From the NCBI GenBank assembly GCA_023437255.1, contig JAEZGR010000329.1:1-16524 (forward strand): a DNA stretch of 16,524 bases, read 5' to 3'. The notes beneath the pieces are model-generated. The model ran no database searches. It saw only the letters and a program-made list of their open reading frames with translations, and was not told where the DNA came from. Below, piece by piece: positions 14,130 through 16,524 of the stretch. The position numbers and the translations under genes are program-made. How positions within the stretch are numbered: the stretch's first letter is position 1; every line of letters begins with the position of its first letter. The stretch comes from Pseudomonadota bacterium (GTDB lineage Bacteria > Pseudomonadota > Gammaproteobacteria > Burkholderiales > Burkholderiaceae_B).

Positions 14130-15665
14130 CTATGGCTTGCCTGCAGCGGCCCTGACCTCTTCGCGGAGATCAATCTTGGGAATCTTGCCGTAACTGTTCT
14201 TGGGCATCTCCGCCCGAAACAGATACCGCTTGGGTTTCTTGAAAGAGGCGATTTCCGCCTTGCACCATTCGTCGAGCTCGGCAGTGTCGATCGGCTGACC
14301 GTCGCGGCTCACAATCACCGCAACCACCTCTTCGCCCCACTCTTCGTGGGGAGCCCCGACCACCGCGACCTCGAACACCTTGGGGTGACGAGCCAGCACC
14401 TCTTCGACCTCACGGGGGTAAATGTTGGTGCCGCCCGAGATGATCACGTCTTTCGAACGGTCGGTGAGCGTGAGGAAGCCGTCGGCGCTCAGGTAGCCGA
14501 TGTCGCCCGTACGCAGCCAGCCATTCACCACGGTCTCGGCCGTGGCCTTCGGGTTACGCCAGTAACCCTGCGTGACCACGGGCCCGCGCACCACGACCTC
14601 GCCGCATTCACCGGCCGGCACGTCGTTCATGTTCTCGTCGACCACCCGCAGTTCGATGCACGACTGCGCATAGCCGACCGAGCCCAGGCGTTCCTGCTAT
14701 TCGGGGTGGTCGCGGTCGGTGATGATGTGACGCGGCAGCGCGGTAATGGTCATGGGGCTTTCGCCCTGGCCGTAGATCTGGATAAAGCGCGGGCCGAGCA
14801 CGTCGAGCGCTTCGACGAGGTCGGCAGTATACATAGGCCCGCCGCCATAGATGATCGAACGGATGCCTTCGCCGGACTCGCCCGCCTTGCGGGCCTCGAC
14901 CACCATCCGCTTGATCATGGTGGGTGCTGCGAACATGACGACGTTGTCGAGCTGCTTGGCGAGCTGCAGGATCTCGCCGCCATCGAAGCCGCGGGATTCG
15001 GGCACGACGTGACGGCCGCCCAGGCGCACGAACACCATGTTGTACAGACCTGCGCCATGCGACATGGGCGCGGCATACAGACTGGCGTCGGCCGAAGAGG
15101 CTGTGTCCACATCCATGGTGTAGCACAACGACATCTGCATCAGATTCTCGTGTGTGAGCATCACGCCCTTGGGCCTGCCCGTCGTGCCGGAGGTATAGAA
15201 CAGCCAGGCGAGCTGATCCGGCTCCAGTGCCAGCGGCGGCTGCACTTCGAAGTTGCCAAGGTCGCCCAGCTGTGCAATCTCGGCTTCCACACTGAGCTCT
15301 TTACAGCCCTGCGCAAGCTCACCCTGCGCGAACTGACTGCCCGCGTCGGTGAACACGAGGGTCGCCTCGGCATTGCCTGCGATCCATGCTGCTTCACGCG
15401 CATGCAGCTTGTAATTCACGGGTACCGGCACCGCGCCGATCCACCAGCTGGCGTATAGCAACACAAGGTACTCGACCCGGTTCGGCATGAAGAATGCAAT
15501 GCGGTCGCCTGCCTGCACGCCATGGTGGTCGCGCAGGCGCGCACCCAATGCGGCAGCCTGGCGGGCAAACTGCCGGTAGTCCGCCTGCAGCTTCGTACCA
15601 GTGAACAGTGCGGGGGCGTCAGGGCTGATCAACGCCCTGGAGTAAAGCCATGAAGCCAGATTCAT
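14130..15665 (-). pseudogene. Acyl-CoA synthetase (AMP-forming), interrupted by one in-frame TAG
   Basis: Read through, this would be a 511-codon AMP-dependent acyl-CoA ligase (ATP + acid + CoA to acyl-CoA + AMP). The N-part (322 residues) has the phosphate loop YTSGTTGRPKG (157-167), YGGGPMY and YGQGES (298-303). The C-part has GYWRNP, the hinge region GWLRTGDIGYL, DRSKDVIISGGTNIYPREVE and the C-terminal PKNSYGKIPKIDLRE with the catalytic lysine. A TAG at 14699-14697 separates them in the same frame, and the residues after it (QERLGSVGYAQS...) continue the family sequence without loss. This is therefore one nonsense codon (from CAG or TGG by one change), not a frameshift. It starts one base after the thiolase stop, suggesting coupling. 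A sequencing error or readthrough is possible. Without the C-terminal domain the fragment should be inactive. Confidence 0.85.
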
Positions 15666-15666
15666 A

Positions 15667-16524
15667 CTACGCCCGCTTTGCTTCCAGAATCGAGGCGTAG
15701 CTGGCCACGGCGGCCCCGCCCATGTTGAACACCAGGCCCATGTTGGCGCCTTCGACCTGCATGTCGCCGGCCTGCCCCGTCAGTTGACGGAACGACATGG
15801 CGTGCATGGAGACACCGGTGGCACCGACGGGGTGACCCTTGGCCTTGAGACCGCCCGACAGGTTCACGGGCAGTGCGCCGCCACGCAGGACGGTGCCGTC
15901 TTCGAGCACACGATGACCCTGACCCTTGGGGGCCAGACCCATGGCTTCATAGATGAGCAGTTCCGCAATGGTGAAGCAGTCGTGAACCTCGGCGAAATTG
16001 ATGTCGCCAAGCGATACACCGGCACGATTCATGGCTTCGCCAATGGCCTTCTCGGGGCCCTCGAATGCCAGGAAGTCGCGTGTGCTCAGAGGCAGGAAGT
16101 CGCTGACATGCGCCTTGCCGCGAATCGCGACTTCACGCTTGAACTGCTTTGCACGCTCGGGCGAGGCCAGCACGATGGCGGCGGCGCCGTCGGTGATCAG
16201 CGAGCAGTCGGTCAGGCGCAGCGGCCCGGCGATGAGCGGGTTCTTGTCGGAAACCGTATTGCAGGCCTCGAAGCTCATTTCGCGCTGCATTTGCGCCAAG
16301 GGGTTGCGCAGCGCGTTCTGATGGTTCTTGGAAGCAATGCGTGCCATGGCTTCGAGCGGGCTCTGGTAGCGCTCGGTGTATTGCGTGGCCGCAATGCCGA
16401 ACAATGCCGGAAAGCTCAGACCGGCTTCTTCAGGGTCATTCTGGTAGCCGGCACCGGCCAGTGCAGCGGTGACCTCGGGCGTGGTGCGCGACGTCATTTT
16501 CTCTGCACCCACGACCAGCACGAG
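15667..16524 (-). CDS. Thiolase (SCP-x/acetyl-CoA acetyltransferase type), N-terminus outside window
   Basis: The last 285 or so residues of a thiolase; the frame is open to the window edge and reads LVVGAEKMTS, the strand after the nucleophilic cysteine, which lies off the window. Visible motifs are LITDGAAAIVLAS, FAEVHDCFTIAELLIYEAMG (the HDCF form typical of SCP2/SCP-x-type thiolases) and GGLKAKGHPVGATG, containing the catalytic histidine. Thiolases cleave 3-oxoacyl-CoA with CoA to acetyl-CoA (or propionyl-CoA) and a shortened acyl-CoA, or run the reverse condensation; many of this subtype act on branched or steroid-like side chains. The stop codon is one base from the ligase start, so the two are cotranscribed and probably serve one degradation route. 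Confidence 0.9.
   Translation of the reverse strand, partial: LVLVVGAEKMTSRTTPEVTAALAGAGYQNDPEEAGLSFPALFGIAATQYTERYQSPLEAMARIASKNHQNALRNPLAQMQREMSFEACNTVSDKNPLIAGPLRLTDCSLITDGAAAIVLASPERAKQFKREVAIRGKAHVSDFLPLSTRDFLAFEGPEKAIGEAMNRAGVSLGDINFAEVHDCFTIAELLIYEAMGLAPKGQGHRVLEDGTVLRGGALPVNLSGGLKAKGHPVGATGVSMHAMSFRQLTGQAGDMQVEGANMGLVFNMGGAAVASYASILEAKRA

Noticed and set aside
14077..14130. 18-residue N-terminal extension of DctP from a GTG
   Set aside because: It would place the Tat signal internally and skip the strong AGGAGG at 14082-14087.
12322..14193. 623-codon open frame on the plus strand opposite dctP/dctQ
   Set aside because: It runs antisense to genes with clear family motifs, its own translation is rich in His/Gln/Arg with no recognisable domain, and there is no ribosome site. 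It is a high-GC shadow frame.
14130..14645. C-terminal half of the ligase as an independent gene from a GTG
   Set aside because: The GTG has no ribosome site, and the residues immediately upstream, up to the TAG, continue the ligase family sequence, so it is one broken gene.
14091..15458. 455-codon open frame on the plus strand opposite the ligase
   Set aside because: Same reasons: antisense to a motif-bearing ligase and without any domain resemblance.
1..16524. CRISPR arrays, IS elements, tRNA or rRNA genes, att sites
   Set aside because: I saw no regularly spaced repeats, transposase motifs, terminal inverted repeats or structured RNA gene signatures anywhere in the window.

Overview
This GC-rich window (about 60% by eye) looks like chromosome from a betaproteobacterium of the Burkholderiales, most likely Alcaligenaceae (Bordetella/Achromobacter-like). 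The evidence is an orphan Bug-type (TctC) periplasmic binding protein, two IclR regulators, a DctP-Q-M TRAP transporter and many CoA/organic-acid catabolic enzymes. It is an accessory-metabolism region. I found no rRNA, tRNA, phage, IS element or CRISPR array.

Layout. (1) 1-224: the end of a GGDEF (diguanylate cyclase) gene. (2) 241-3542: an IclR regulator (minus) divergent from a Bug binding protein, an SDR dehydrogenase and a carboxymuconolactone-decarboxylase-like protein (plus). A near-perfect dyad lies in the divergent promoter gap and an intrinsic terminator closes the plus-strand operon. (3) 3690-6768: a Tat-type lipoprotein of the serine beta-lactamase/esterase family, convergent with an acyl-CoA dehydrogenase (minus). 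The dehydrogenase has a recognisable promoter and an overlapping dyad. (4) 6769-7098: a 330-base gene-free stretch holding that promoter, a partial repeat of the dyad region and a stem-loop. (5) 7099-10874: a DadA-like FAD amino-acid oxidoreductase (minus) divergent from an IclR regulator plus a ThDP-dependent enzyme (plus). A dyad sits exactly around the -10 box of the regulator promoter. (6) 10917-16524, all minus: thiolase (cut by the window edge), a long-chain-type acyl-CoA ligase interrupted by one in-frame TAG, then dctP, dctQ and dctM, ended by a terminator with a perfect 15-bp stem.

How the genes may work together (inference). In block 5, oxidative deamination of an amino acid by the DadA-like enzyme would give a 2-oxo acid, which a benzoylformate-decarboxylase-like ThDP enzyme could decarboxylate, with the IclR protein controlling both. 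In block 6, the TRAP transporter would import an organic acid, the ligase would activate it to a CoA thioester and the thiolase would cleave a downstream 3-oxoacyl-CoA. The amber codon in the ligase puts that route in doubt in this strain, unless it is a sequencing error or is read through. In block 2, the Bug protein, SDR and CMD-like protein form a small IclR-controlled catabolic unit of unknown substrate. Nothing here is clearly a new defence or mobile system. The most notable points are the single-codon lesion in the ligase, the IclR-ThDP-DadA module and several unreported-looking operator dyads.
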